A DNA stretch of 64,000 nt from Frigoribacterium faeni (GTDB taxonomy: Bacteria; Actinomycetota; Actinomycetes; Actinomycetales; Microbacteriaceae). Position 1 is the stretch's first letter; the number at the start of each line of letters is the position of its first letter. Below the pieces are notes generated by a model, which was not told the DNA's origin, did no database searches, and saw only the letters and a program-made list of their open reading frames with translations. A program made the translations under genes and the position numbers. The DNA is taken from NCBI RefSeq assembly GCF_011761235.1, contig NZ_JAAOYW010000002.1:1116001-1180000 (forward strand), written 5' to 3'. This document shows, piece by piece, positions 18,718-25,597 of this stretch.

Positions 18718-19265
18718 CGGCCCACCACCTCCAGCCCGCTCGAGCAGGTCTCGGAGGCGGCGTCGTACGCCGGGTCGCCGAGGTACTGCTCGGGACTCTG
18801 CCAGACGCCGTCGACCGGATCCTCGACGGCGTCGAAGCCGGCGTCGCGGAGGCACTGGGCCATCTCCCGCAGCTGCTGGTCGAACTCCCGGGTCTGCTCG
18901 TCGGTGAAGTGCGGCGTGCCCGACCCGACCGACTCCTGGCAGGTCTCGACCGCCTCGAGGTAGCGGTCGGCGTCGGCGGAGCCGCCGTCGACGCCGTCGG
19001 GCAGCGGCGCGACGCCCTGCCGGCCGAGGTCGGCGTCGTCGACGTCCCAGCCCGCGTCGCGGACGCAGGCGCCGAGGGCGGCGGCGTCGGACGCGGCGAC
19101 GCGGTCGGCGGCGGTCGTCGCGGCGGGAGCGCCGGAGGCGTCGGTCGAGCACGCGGCGAGCAGGCCCGGCAGCAGCGTGGCCGCGGCCAGCAGCGCGACG
19201 GTCCGTCGGCGCGCGGCGCCCGGGGCGGCGGCCCGGCAGGGGGCAGGAGGGGCGGTGGGGGTCAC
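18714..19265 (-). CDS. Small four-cysteine lipoprotein A
   Basis: 183 residues from GTG 19265, chosen for the strong RBS AAAGGAG 5 nt upstream; the longer in-frame ATG upstream gives an implausible N-terminus. Signal peptide with the hydrophobic run TVALLAAATLLPGLLAAC ends in lipobox LAAC. The mature part repeats the pattern CVRDAGWDVDDADL, TCQESVG, QCLRDAGFDAVEDPVDG, ETCSSGL, a clear paralog of lipoprotein B. It is the first gene of the exporter operon, divergent from the two-component genes. I do not recognise a named domain. Confidence 0.8.
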   Translation of the reverse strand: MTPTAPPAPCRAAAPGAARRRTVALLAAATLLPGLLAACSTDASGAPAATTAADRVAASDAAALGACVRDAGWDVDDADLGRQGVAPLPDGVDGGSADADRYLEAVETCQESVGSGTPHFTDEQTREFDQQLREMAQCLRDAGFDAVEDPVDGVWQSPEQYLGDPAYDAASETCSSGLEVVGR

Positions 19266-19330
19266 GAGGACTCCTTTCGTCGGTGGTGTGCGCCCAGTCC
19301 ACGACGAGCCGCGTTTCGTCGGCGGGGCGG

Positions 19331-19372
19331 CCGACGTTATGTCGGTGAAACACCACCGTCCTAATGTCGGTG
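19331..19372. promoter_or_regulatory. Palindromes and direct repeat in the divergent control region
   Basis: Between the exporter operon and the response-regulator gene I see CCGAC-GTTAT-GTCGG (19332-19345), GGTG-AAA-CACC (19344-19354), and ATGTCGGTG twice (19339-19347 and 19364-19372, 25 bp apart). Such a cluster is a plausible binding site for the OmpR-type regulator encoded at 19433. It is a sequence pattern only; no regulator consensus is known to me. Confidence 0.5.
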
Positions 19373-19432
19373 CAGGGTGCGCCGGCCGGCGCACGTCGAC
19401 TCGAGGCCGGTCTCCGGCAGGACGGAGGGGCC

Positions 19433-20086
19433 GTGCGGGTCCTGGTGGTGGACGACGAGCAGACCCTGGCCGACCTCGTCGCGGCCGGCCTCGCCCGGCA
19501 GGCGATGGCCGTCGACGTCGCGTACCGCGGCGACGACGCGGACGAGCTGCTCGCCGTGAACGACTACGACGTGGTCGTGCTCGACCGCGACCTGCCGGGC
19601 GTGCACGGCGACGTCGTCGCCCGTCGGCTGGCCGAGCGGGGCTCGTCGACCCGCATCCTCATGCTCACGGCGGCCGGGGGCCTCGGCGACCGGGTCGGCG
19701 GCCTCGAGCTCGGGGCCGACGACTACCTCGCGAAGCCCTTCGAGTATCCCGAGCTGGTCGCCCGGGTCAGGGCGCTCGGCCGACGACCCGGAACGTCGGC
19801 GCCGCCCGTCCTCCGGCGCGGCGACCTCGTGCTCGACGTCTCCCGCCACATGGCGACCCGGTCGGGCCGCGACCTGGCGCTGTCGACCAAGGAGCTGATG
19901 GTGCTCGAGGCGCTCCTCGCGGCCGACGGCAGGGTCGTGAGCGCGGAGGAGCTGCTCGAGAAGGTCTGGGACGTCAACGTCGACCCCTTCACCAACGCCG
20001 TCCGCGTCACGATGAGCAAGCTGCGGCGCAAGCTGGGCCCGCCCGACCCGATCCGGACCCTGCCGGGGCGGGGGTACCAGCTGTGA
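19433..20086 (+). CDS. OmpR-family response regulator
   Basis: 217 residues from GTG 19433, chosen because GGAGGGG lies just upstream and the receiver then starts VRVLVVDDEQ; a longer start would add an atypical tail. Receiver: acidic pair DDE, phospho-acceptor Asp in VVVLDRDLPG, Thr in LMLTA and Lys in AKPFEYPEL. The C-terminal winged helix covers about 125-217 (LALSTKELMVLEALL, NVDPFTNAVRVTMSKLRRKL). It overlaps the kinase gene by GTGA and is divergent from the lipoprotein/ABC operon, the expected target. Confidence 0.92.
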   Translation: MRVLVVDDEQTLADLVAAGLARQAMAVDVAYRGDDADELLAVNDYDVVVLDRDLPGVHGDVVARRLAERGSSTRILMLTAAGGLGDRVGGLELGADDYLAKPFEYPELVARVRALGRRPGTSAPPVLRRGDLVLDVSRHMATRSGRDLALSTKELMVLEALLAADGRVVSAEELLEKVWDVNVDPFTNAVRVTMSKLRRKLGPPDPIRTLPGRGYQL

Positions 20087-21351
20087 GCGCGCGCACGGGC
20101 GGCCGGGCGGCCGGCGGCCGGACCGGCGGGCTGGGGATGCTGTCGCCGCGCCGGTGGAGCATCCGGGCCCGCACCTCCGTGGCCTTCGGCGGCGCCTTCG
20201 CGCTGCTGGCCGGGATCGTGCTGGTGGGCGTGGCCGCGGGCACGTCGCAGGGCGTCGCGGTCTCGTTGGCGGCCGTGGACGGAGGCGTCGCCGAGGCTCC
20301 GGCGACGACCTCGATCGACCCCGACGTCGGGGCGTCGGCGCCGACCCCGGGCGTCGCCACGGCGTGCCTCGGCCGCGGGTGCCCCGTCGTCGAGGAGGTC
20401 GACGCGTCCGCGGTGCTCGTGACCGACCTGCTGCACCGCCAGCAGGTGCTGTGGTCCGGGCTCGGCGTCGCCGTCGCCTCGCTGCTCGCGGCCGGGGTGG
20501 GCTGGTTCGTCAGCGGCCGGATGCTGCGGCCGCTCGACGACGTCGTCGCGACGGCGCGCGGCATCACCGCGAGCACCCTGCACGAGCGCATCGGGCTGAC
20601 GGGGCCGCGCGACGAGGTGGCGCAGGTGGCCGAGACCATCGACGAGCTGCTCGACCGGCTCGAGGCCTCGTTCGAGGCCCAGCGCCGGTTCGTCGCCTAC
20701 GCCTCGCACGAGCTGCGCACCCCGCTCGCGGTGCAGCGGGCCGCCCTGCAGATCGGGCTCGACGACCCGTCGCCCGACGCCGTCGCGGCCACTCGCGACC
20801 AGCTGCTCGAGGTGAACCGACAGAGCGAGCACCTGATCGAGAGCCTGCTGACGCTCGCGACGGCCGACCGCGGGGTCGCGGGCGACGCCCACGTCGACGT
20901 GCACCTCGGCGACGTCGTGGCCGAGGTCGTCGGGTCGCTGCTGCCGAGGGCGGACGAGCGAGACGTCGAGGTCGTCGTCGGCCGCGGGTCGTTCCCGCGG
21001 GTGTGCGGCGACCCGGTGCTGCTCGGGCAGCTCGTGCGGAACCTCGTCGCGAACGCCGTCGAGCACAACGTGCCGCGCGGGTGGCTCCGCGTCCACGGCG
21101 GGCCGGGGCTCGTGCTCGTCGTCGAGAACACCGGCGCGGTCGTCCCGGCCGACGTCGCGCCGACGCTCACGCAGCCCTTCACGCGGGCGGCCGGCGCGGC
21201 CCGCACGGCCGCCCCCGCGCCGACGGGAGCCGACGAGCCCCGGCACAGCGGCCTCGGCCTGGCGATCGTCGCCTCCGTGGCCCGGGCGCACGGCTGGACG
21301 GTCGACGTCGAGCCGCGGCCCGACGGCGGCCTGCGCGTGGTCGTCCGCTGA
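20083..21351 (+). CDS. Sensor histidine kinase
   Basis: 422 residues from GTG 20083 (GTGA overlap with the regulator). Two transmembrane helices (about 33-54 and 124-145) enclose a short extracytoplasmic loop with two Cys (ACLGRGCP). Then come HAMP (RMLRPLDDVVATARGI), a HisKA phospho-acceptor (YASHELRTPLA) and HATPase boxes (N-box NLVANAVEHN; D-box VVENTG in place of DxGxG; G-box GLGLAIV). The divergent operon suggests it senses envelope damage or a peptide. The loop cysteines could pair with each other or sense redox state (inference). Confidence 0.9.
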   Translation: MSARTGGRAAGGRTGGLGMLSPRRWSIRARTSVAFGGAFALLAGIVLVGVAAGTSQGVAVSLAAVDGGVAEAPATTSIDPDVGASAPTPGVATACLGRGCPVVEEVDASAVLVTDLLHRQQVLWSGLGVAVASLLAAGVGWFVSGRMLRPLDDVVATARGITASTLHERIGLTGPRDEVAQVAETIDELLDRLEASFEAQRRFVAYASHELRTPLAVQRAALQIGLDDPSPDAVAATRDQLLEVNRQSEHLIESLLTLATADRGVAGDAHVDVHLGDVVAEVVGSLLPRADERDVEVVVGRGSFPRVCGDPVLLGQLVRNLVANAVEHNVPRGWLRVHGGPGLVLVVENTGAVVPADVAPTLTQPFTRAAGAARTAAPAPTGADEPRHSGLGLAIVASVARAHGWTVDVEPRPDGGLRVVVR

Positions 21352-21358
21352 GCCCGGG

Positions 21359-22405
21359 TCAGCCGAGCAGGGCCCGGAGGTCGGCCACGAGCCGGTCGAC
21401 GTGCTCCTCGGTGGTGTCGAACGAGCACATCAGCCGCACCTCGCCGGTCTGGCGGTCCCAGTCGTAGAAGTGGTGCGTCGCCCGCAGGGGCTCGACGGCG
21501 GCGGCCGGCAGCACGACGAAGACGGCGTTGGCGTCGACCGGCTGGGTGACCACGACGCCCGGCAGCACGGCGAGCGCGCCGGCGAGCCGCGTGGCCATCG
21601 CGTTGGCCTGCGTGGCCGAGCGCAGCCACAGGTCGCCCTCGAACATCGCGAGGAACTGCGCGGACGTGAAGCGCATCTTCGAGACCAGCTGCGCGTCCAT
21701 CTTGCGCAGGAAGACCAGGCCGGCCCGCGCCTCCTCGGTGAAGGTCACGACCGACTCGCCCAGCACGAGGCCGTTCTTCGTGCCGCCGAGCGAGACGGAG
21801 TCGACGCCCGCGTCGCGGGTGATCGCCCGGAGCGACACCCCCAGCGAGGCGGCGGCGTTCGCCAGCCGCGCGCCGTCGAGGTGCACGGACATGCCGTGGG
21901 CGTGGGCGTGGTCGGTGACGGCGCGCAGCTCGTCCGGCGTGTAGACGGTGCCGAGCTCGGTGCTCTGGGTGACGGTGACCGCGAGCGGCTGCGGGCGCTG
22001 CTGGTCGCCCCAGCCGTGGGCCTGCCGGTCGATCAGCTCGGGCGTGAGCTTGCCGTCGGGCGTCGGCACGGTGAGCAGCTTGATGCCGCCGAGGCGCTCG
22101 GGCGCCCCGCCTTCGTCGGTGTAGACGTGGGCGCTGGCCGCGCACACGACGGCGCCCCAGCGGGGCACCAGGGCCTGCAGGGCCGACACGTTCGCCCCGG
22201 TGCCCGTGAGCACGGGGTCGATCGACGCGCCCTCGCCGAAGACGTCGCGCACGACCTCGTCGAGGCGCCGCGTGTACGGGTCGGCGCCGTACGAGCCCAC
22301 GTGGCCGCCGTTCGCCTCGACCATGGCCTGGAGGACCTCGGGGTGGGCGCCGGAGTAGTTGTCGGAGGCGAACGAGTGGGCGGAGGGGTCGTGGAGTCGC
22401 GTCAC
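21359..22405 (-). CDS. Low-specificity L-threonine aldolase family (PLP beta-eliminating lyase)
   Basis: 348 residues, fold-type I PLP enzyme. Visible: FASDNYSGAHPEVL near the start, GTGANVSALQAL for the cofactor phosphate, HLDGARLANA with the PLP-pyridine Asp, and SLGGTKNG with the Schiff-base Lys. It should split L-threonine/allo-threonine to glycine and acetaldehyde. Of two adjacent GTG codons I prefer 22405, because CAAGAT (22412-22417) ends 6 nt before it, the same spacing seen at other leaderless genes here. It converges on the kinase gene with 7 bp between the stops. Confidence 0.88.
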   Translation of the reverse strand: MTRLHDPSAHSFASDNYSGAHPEVLQAMVEANGGHVGSYGADPYTRRLDEVVRDVFGEGASIDPVLTGTGANVSALQALVPRWGAVVCAASAHVYTDEGGAPERLGGIKLLTVPTPDGKLTPELIDRQAHGWGDQQRPQPLAVTVTQSTELGTVYTPDELRAVTDHAHAHGMSVHLDGARLANAAASLGVSLRAITRDAGVDSVSLGGTKNGLVLGESVVTFTEEARAGLVFLRKMDAQLVSKMRFTSAQFLAMFEGDLWLRSATQANAMATRLAGALAVLPGVVVTQPVDANAVFVVLPAAAVEPLRATHHFYDWDRQTGEVRLMCSFDTTEEHVDRLVADLRALLG

Positions 22406-22548
22406 CACCCCATCTTGCACGGCTCGGAGCCGCGCATTTTCGCGTATCGGCCAGAACACCTCGAATGTTTATGTCCCACACATCACCGGGGGTAGCGTGG
22501 GCCCACCTGTCGGCGCTGGGCTGGCAGTGGTTCGTGAGGGGTCCGTCC

Positions 22549-23046
22549 ATGTACTTCGTCCACTCTCCCAAGCTCGCGCTGGTGGGCTCGTGGTCCTGGG
22601 CCGCGCCGGCCGCCGACCGTGCGGCGGCTCTCGGTGCGGAGGTCGTGGCGGTCGAGCTCGACGAGCAGGCCGAGGTGGCGGTCGCCGACCTCGACGGGTT
22701 CGACGTGGCCGCGGTGTTCGGCGCCGACCGGGCGCAGCCCTGCGCCGCCGTGCTCGGCCGCGCGGCCGACCTGCTCGCGCCCGCGCTGTGCCGCGGCGCG
22801 CTCGTCGTGATCTGCGAGTCGCCGACCCTCGACGACGACGGCCGGCGGTTCGTCGACAGCCTCGCCGAGCGCTCCGGGCTCGAGGCAGGGGTCGAGTTCG
22901 ACGTCGTGGCGGCCGCGGGCGACGAGGTCGTGTGGTCCACGAGCGACGAGGCCGCCGAGACCGTGCTCTACCTGATGGCCACGCTGCGGGCGGCGGCACC
23001 GGGCTCGGCGGCCGCCCGCGTGCCGGCGCCGGCCCGCCGGGGCTGA
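22549..23046 (+). CDS. Hypothetical protein resembling part of a UDP-glucose dehydrogenase NAD domain
   Basis: 165 residues from ATG 22549 (GAGGGG upstream); an upstream in-frame ATG at 22465 is less likely. The chain starts with a Rossmann-like strand-turn (KLALVGSWSWAAPAADRAAALGAEVVAVELD). It continues with LLAPALCRGALVVICESPTLDDDGRRFVDSLAERSGLEAG, which echoes the LVV-EST and SGL-AG region of UDP-glucose/GDP-mannose dehydrogenases. The glycine loop is degenerate and the catalytic and C-terminal domains are missing, so it is unlikely to be an active dehydrogenase. It may be a small domain protein or a decayed remnant. TAGCGT at 22493-22498 is a candidate -10. The stop codon lies in the first unit of a 24-bp tandem repeat. 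Confidence 0.6.
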   Translation: MYFVHSPKLALVGSWSWAAPAADRAAALGAEVVAVELDEQAEVAVADLDGFDVAAVFGADRAQPCAAVLGRAADLLAPALCRGALVVICESPTLDDDGRRFVDSLAERSGLEAGVEFDVVAAAGDEVVWSTSDEAAETVLYLMATLRAAAPGSAAARVPAPARRG

Positions 23047-23123
23047 CCGACGCCGGCCCGGAGGGGCTGACCGATGCCGGCCCGCCGGGGCTGACCGATG
23101 CCGGCCCGCCGGGGCTGAGCCCC
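23028..23123. repeat. 24-bp tandem repeat, about four copies
   Basis: Unit GCCGGCCCGCCGGGGCTGAC + CGAY (24 bp) at 23028, 23052, 23076 and 23100; unit 2 has a two-base change and unit 4 diverges at its end. It begins inside the preceding gene, whose TGA stop is part of unit 1, so each further unit repeats an in-frame stop-containing segment. Confidence 0.8.
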
Positions 23124-23166
23124 GCCTCCGACGCTGACCGTCGGCGGTCTGCGCCAGGATGGGTGC

Positions 23167-24087
23167 ATGGGCGGAGTGCTGATCGGGTTCGGCATCATCG
23201 GCGTGGTCATCGCCGCGGGCTGGGTGGTGGGGCGCGTCGACCTGCTCGGCCCGGGCGCCCACCAGGTGCTCTCGCGGCTCGTCTTCTTCGTGCTGACGCC
23301 CTGCCTGCTCTTCTCCACCATCTCGCGGGCCGACGTGCACGTCCTCTTCTCCGAGCTGCTCGTCGTGTCCGCCCTGGCCTCGCTGGCCGCCGCGGTCCTC
23401 TCGGTCGTGCTGCTCCGGTTCGTCCTCCGGCGCACGGCGGCCGAGACGACGATGGGCACGATGGGCGGCGCGTACGTCAACGCGAACAACATCGGGCTGC
23501 CGGTCGCCACCTACGTGCTCGGCAGCGCGACGTTCGTGGCCCCGGTGCTGCTCTACCAGCTGCTCGTCGTCACGCCCGTCGTGCTCTCGGTGATGGACAC
23601 GGTCACCAACCGCGGCAGCAGCCTCGGCCGTGCGATCGTCCGGCCTCTGACGAACCCCCTGCTCATCGCGTCGGCGCTCGGGGTGCTGCTGGCCGTGCTC
23701 GACGTCGAGCTGCCCGACCCCGTCATGCAGCCGCTGTTGCTCGTCGGCGCGGCCGCCGTGCCCGTCGTGCTCCTCTCGTTCGGCATGTCGCTCTCGGGCT
23801 CGAAGCCGCTGCAGGCGCGCGAGGGGCGCGCCGACATCGCCGTGGCGACCGTGCTCAAGCTCGTCGTGATGCCGCTCGTCGCCTGGCTGCTGGGCGCCTT
23901 CGTCTTCGACCTCGACCACGACCAGCTCTTCGTGGCGGTCGTGCTCGCCGGCCTGCCGAGCGCCCAGAACGTGTTCAACTACGCCCAGCGCTACCAGACG
24001 GGGGTGGTGGTGGCCCGCGACACGGTGCTCGTCACGACCATCGGGTCCGTGCCCCTGCTGGTGCTGGTGGCGGCGCTGTTGAAGTAG
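23167..24087 (+). CDS. AEC-family (auxin efflux carrier-like) transporter
   Basis: 306 residues with about ten predicted transmembrane helices in two five-helix halves. The first half has the conserved kink NANNIGLPVATYVLG (about 103-117); the second has VLAGLPSAQNVFNYAQRY (about 263-280). AEC carriers move organic acids such as malate or similar anions; the substrate cannot be told. The ATG is preceded by CAGGAT (23155-23160) with a 6-nt gap and no RBS, so it is probably leaderless. It converges with xthA. Confidence 0.9.
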   Translation: MGGVLIGFGIIGVVIAAGWVVGRVDLLGPGAHQVLSRLVFFVLTPCLLFSTISRADVHVLFSELLVVSALASLAAAVLSVVLLRFVLRRTAAETTMGTMGGAYVNANNIGLPVATYVLGSATFVAPVLLYQLLVVTPVVLSVMDTVTNRGSSLGRAIVRPLTNPLLIASALGVLLAVLDVELPDPVMQPLLLVGAAAVPVVLLSFGMSLSGSKPLQAREGRADIAVATVLKLVVMPLVAWLLGAFVFDLDHDQLFVAVVLAGLPSAQNVFNYAQRYQTGVVVARDTVLVTTIGSVPLLVLVAALLK

Positions 24088-24099
24088 GAGGCGCCTCCT
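24086..24099. terminator. 14-bp perfect palindrome between AEC transporter and xthA
   Basis: AGGAGGCGCCTCCT, overlapping the TAG stop of the transporter gene. It is built from the AGGAGGC core and its complement and lies between converging genes; a role in termination is possible though the loop would be tight. Confidence 0.4.
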
Positions 24100-24118
24100 C
24101 GGTCGTGAGGGCCGCCCG

Positions 24119-24955
24119 CTAGAAGATCATGGGGCGGTCGTCGTCGAGCTCGGTCTCGAGGTCGAGGTCGACGACCACGGGCACGTGGTCGCTCGGGGCG
24201 TCGCCCTTGCGCTCGTCGCGGTGGATCGCCGCGTCGGTGACGAGGTCGGCGAAGGCCTGCGAGCCCATGATGAAGTCGATGCGCATGCCCTCGTTCTTCG
24301 GGAACCGCAGCTGCTTGTAGTCCCAGTAGGTGTAGCCCTCGGGCAGGCGCGGACGCACGACGTCGGCCAGGCCGGCCGCCTCGAAGGCGGCGAAGGCGTC
24401 GCGCTCCGGCTGGCTGACGTGCGTGTGGCCCTCGAAGACCGAGACGTCCCACACGTCGGTGTCGAGCGGGGCGACGTTCCAGTCGCCCATCAGGGCCAGC
24501 GGCTGGTCGGGGCGCTCGGCGAGCCAGCCCCGGGTCTCGGCGGCGAGGGCGGCGAGCCAGTCGAGCTTGTAGTCGTAGTGCGGGTCGCCCAGCTCGCGCC
24601 CGTTCGGCACGTAGAGCGACCAGAGGCGGACGCCCTCGACCGTGACGCCGATCGCGCGCGCCTCCTTGGGCTGGTCGGGCCCCTCCTGCCCCTTCGCGAA
24701 GCCGGGCTGGGTCGGGAACGTGATCGTCACGTCGTCCATCGGCAGGCGGCTCGCGAACGCGACGCCGTTCCACTGGCTGAGGCCGTGCAGCTCGACCTCG
24801 TAGCCGGCCTCGCGGAACGCGTCGTACGGGAACTGCTCGGGCTTGCACTTGATCTCCTGCAGGCCGACGACGTCGACGTCCTCCCGGACGAGCCAGTCGA
24901 CCACCCGGCCGACTCGGGCACGGACGGAGTTGACGTTCCAGGTCGCGACGCGCAT
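24119..24955 (-). CDS. xthA: Exodeoxyribonuclease III / AP endonuclease
   Basis: 278 residues, EEP-fold metal-dependent nuclease of base-excision repair. All blocks are visible: RVATWNVNSVRAR, VGLQEIKCK (metal-binding Glu), LYVPNGRE (active-site Tyr-Val-Pro-Asn), GDWNVAPLDTDVW, MRIDFIM and the catalytic SDHVPV. The ATG at 24955 is preferred over longer frames because MRVATWNVNS is the family's usual N-terminus and TAGCGT (24963-24968) ends 7 nt upstream, implying a leaderless mRNA. Confidence 0.95.
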   Translation of the reverse strand: MRVATWNVNSVRARVGRVVDWLVREDVDVVGLQEIKCKPEQFPYDAFREAGYEVELHGLSQWNGVAFASRLPMDDVTITFPTQPGFAKGQEGPDQPKEARAIGVTVEGVRLWSLYVPNGRELGDPHYDYKLDWLAALAAETRGWLAERPDQPLALMGDWNVAPLDTDVWDVSVFEGHTHVSQPERDAFAAFEAAGLADVVRPRLPEGYTYWDYKQLRFPKNEGMRIDFIMGSQAFADLVTDAAIHRDERKGDAPSDHVPVVVDLDLETELDDDRPMIF

Positions 24956-24974
24956 GCCCACCACGCTACCGGCA

Positions 24975-25018
24975 GGAGGCGCACCCGGCCTGGGCGGGAG
25001 GCGCACCCGGCCTGGGCA
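24975..25018. repeat. 22-bp tandem duplication upstream of pyrE
   Basis: GGAGGCGCACCCGGCCTGGGC plus one base occurs at 24975-24996 and 24997-25018. It fills the space between the divergent xthA and pyrE promoters. Confidence 0.8.
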
Positions 25019-25045
25019 GGGTCGCCTGCTCTACCATGGGCAACC

Positions 25046-25597
25046 GTGACCGACGCACGAACGCAGCTCATCGACTACATCCGCTCCGAGGCCGTCTTCC
25101 ACGGCGACTTCACGCTCACGAGCGGCAAGAAGGCGAGCTACTACATCGACCTGCGCAAGGTCAGCCTCGATCACCGCGTCGCGCCCCTGATCGGCCGCGT
25201 CATGGTCGACCTCATCTCCGACGTGCCCGACGTCTTCGCCGTCGGCGGCCTCACGATGGGCGCCGACCCGATCGCCTCGGCCGTGCTGCACCAGGGCGTC
25301 GCCCTCGGCCGCGACTACGACGCCTTCGTGGTCCGCAAGGAGCCGAAGGACCACGGCCGCGGCAAGCAGGTCGAGGGCCCCGACCTCGAGGGCCGCCGCG
25401 TCGTCGTGCTCGAGGACACCTCGACCACCGGCGGCTCGCCCCTGACCGCCGCGAAGGCGCTCGAGGCCGTCGGCGCCGAGATCGCCGCCGTCGCCGTCGT
25501 CGTCGACCGCAGCACCGGCGCCCGCGAGGTCATCGAGGCCGCCGGGTACCCCTACTACGCGGCCATCGGGCTGGACGATCTCGGGCTGCAGCCGTGA
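25046..25597 (+). CDS. pyrE: Orotate phosphoribosyltransferase
   Basis: 183 residues. It joins orotate and PRPP to give OMP in pyrimidine synthesis. Motifs: FTLTSGKKASYYIDLRKV (residues 22-39), GLTMGADPIASA, the flexible-loop VRKEPKDHGRGKQVEG (96-111) and the PRPP-binding VVVLEDTSTTGGS (119-131). The GTG start at 25046 follows TACCAT (25032-25037) by 8 nt with no RBS. Its stop overlaps the next gene (GTGA), so the large disordered protein downstream is co-expressed. Confidence 0.95.
   Translation: MTDARTQLIDYIRSEAVFHGDFTLTSGKKASYYIDLRKVSLDHRVAPLIGRVMVDLISDVPDVFAVGGLTMGADPIASAVLHQGVALGRDYDAFVVRKEPKDHGRGKQVEGPDLEGRRVVVLEDTSTTGGSPLTAAKALEAVGAEIAAVAVVVDRSTGAREVIEAAGYPYYAAIGLDDLGLQP

Noticed and set aside
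23028-23123. 24-bp repeat as a small CRISPR
   Set aside because: The copies are directly adjacent with no spacers and extend from coding sequence.
25036-25593. N-terminal extension of the septum-formation-domain protein upstream of 25594
   Set aside because: It is an Arg/Pro-rich shifted reading of pyrE; the GTGA overlap gives a natural start.
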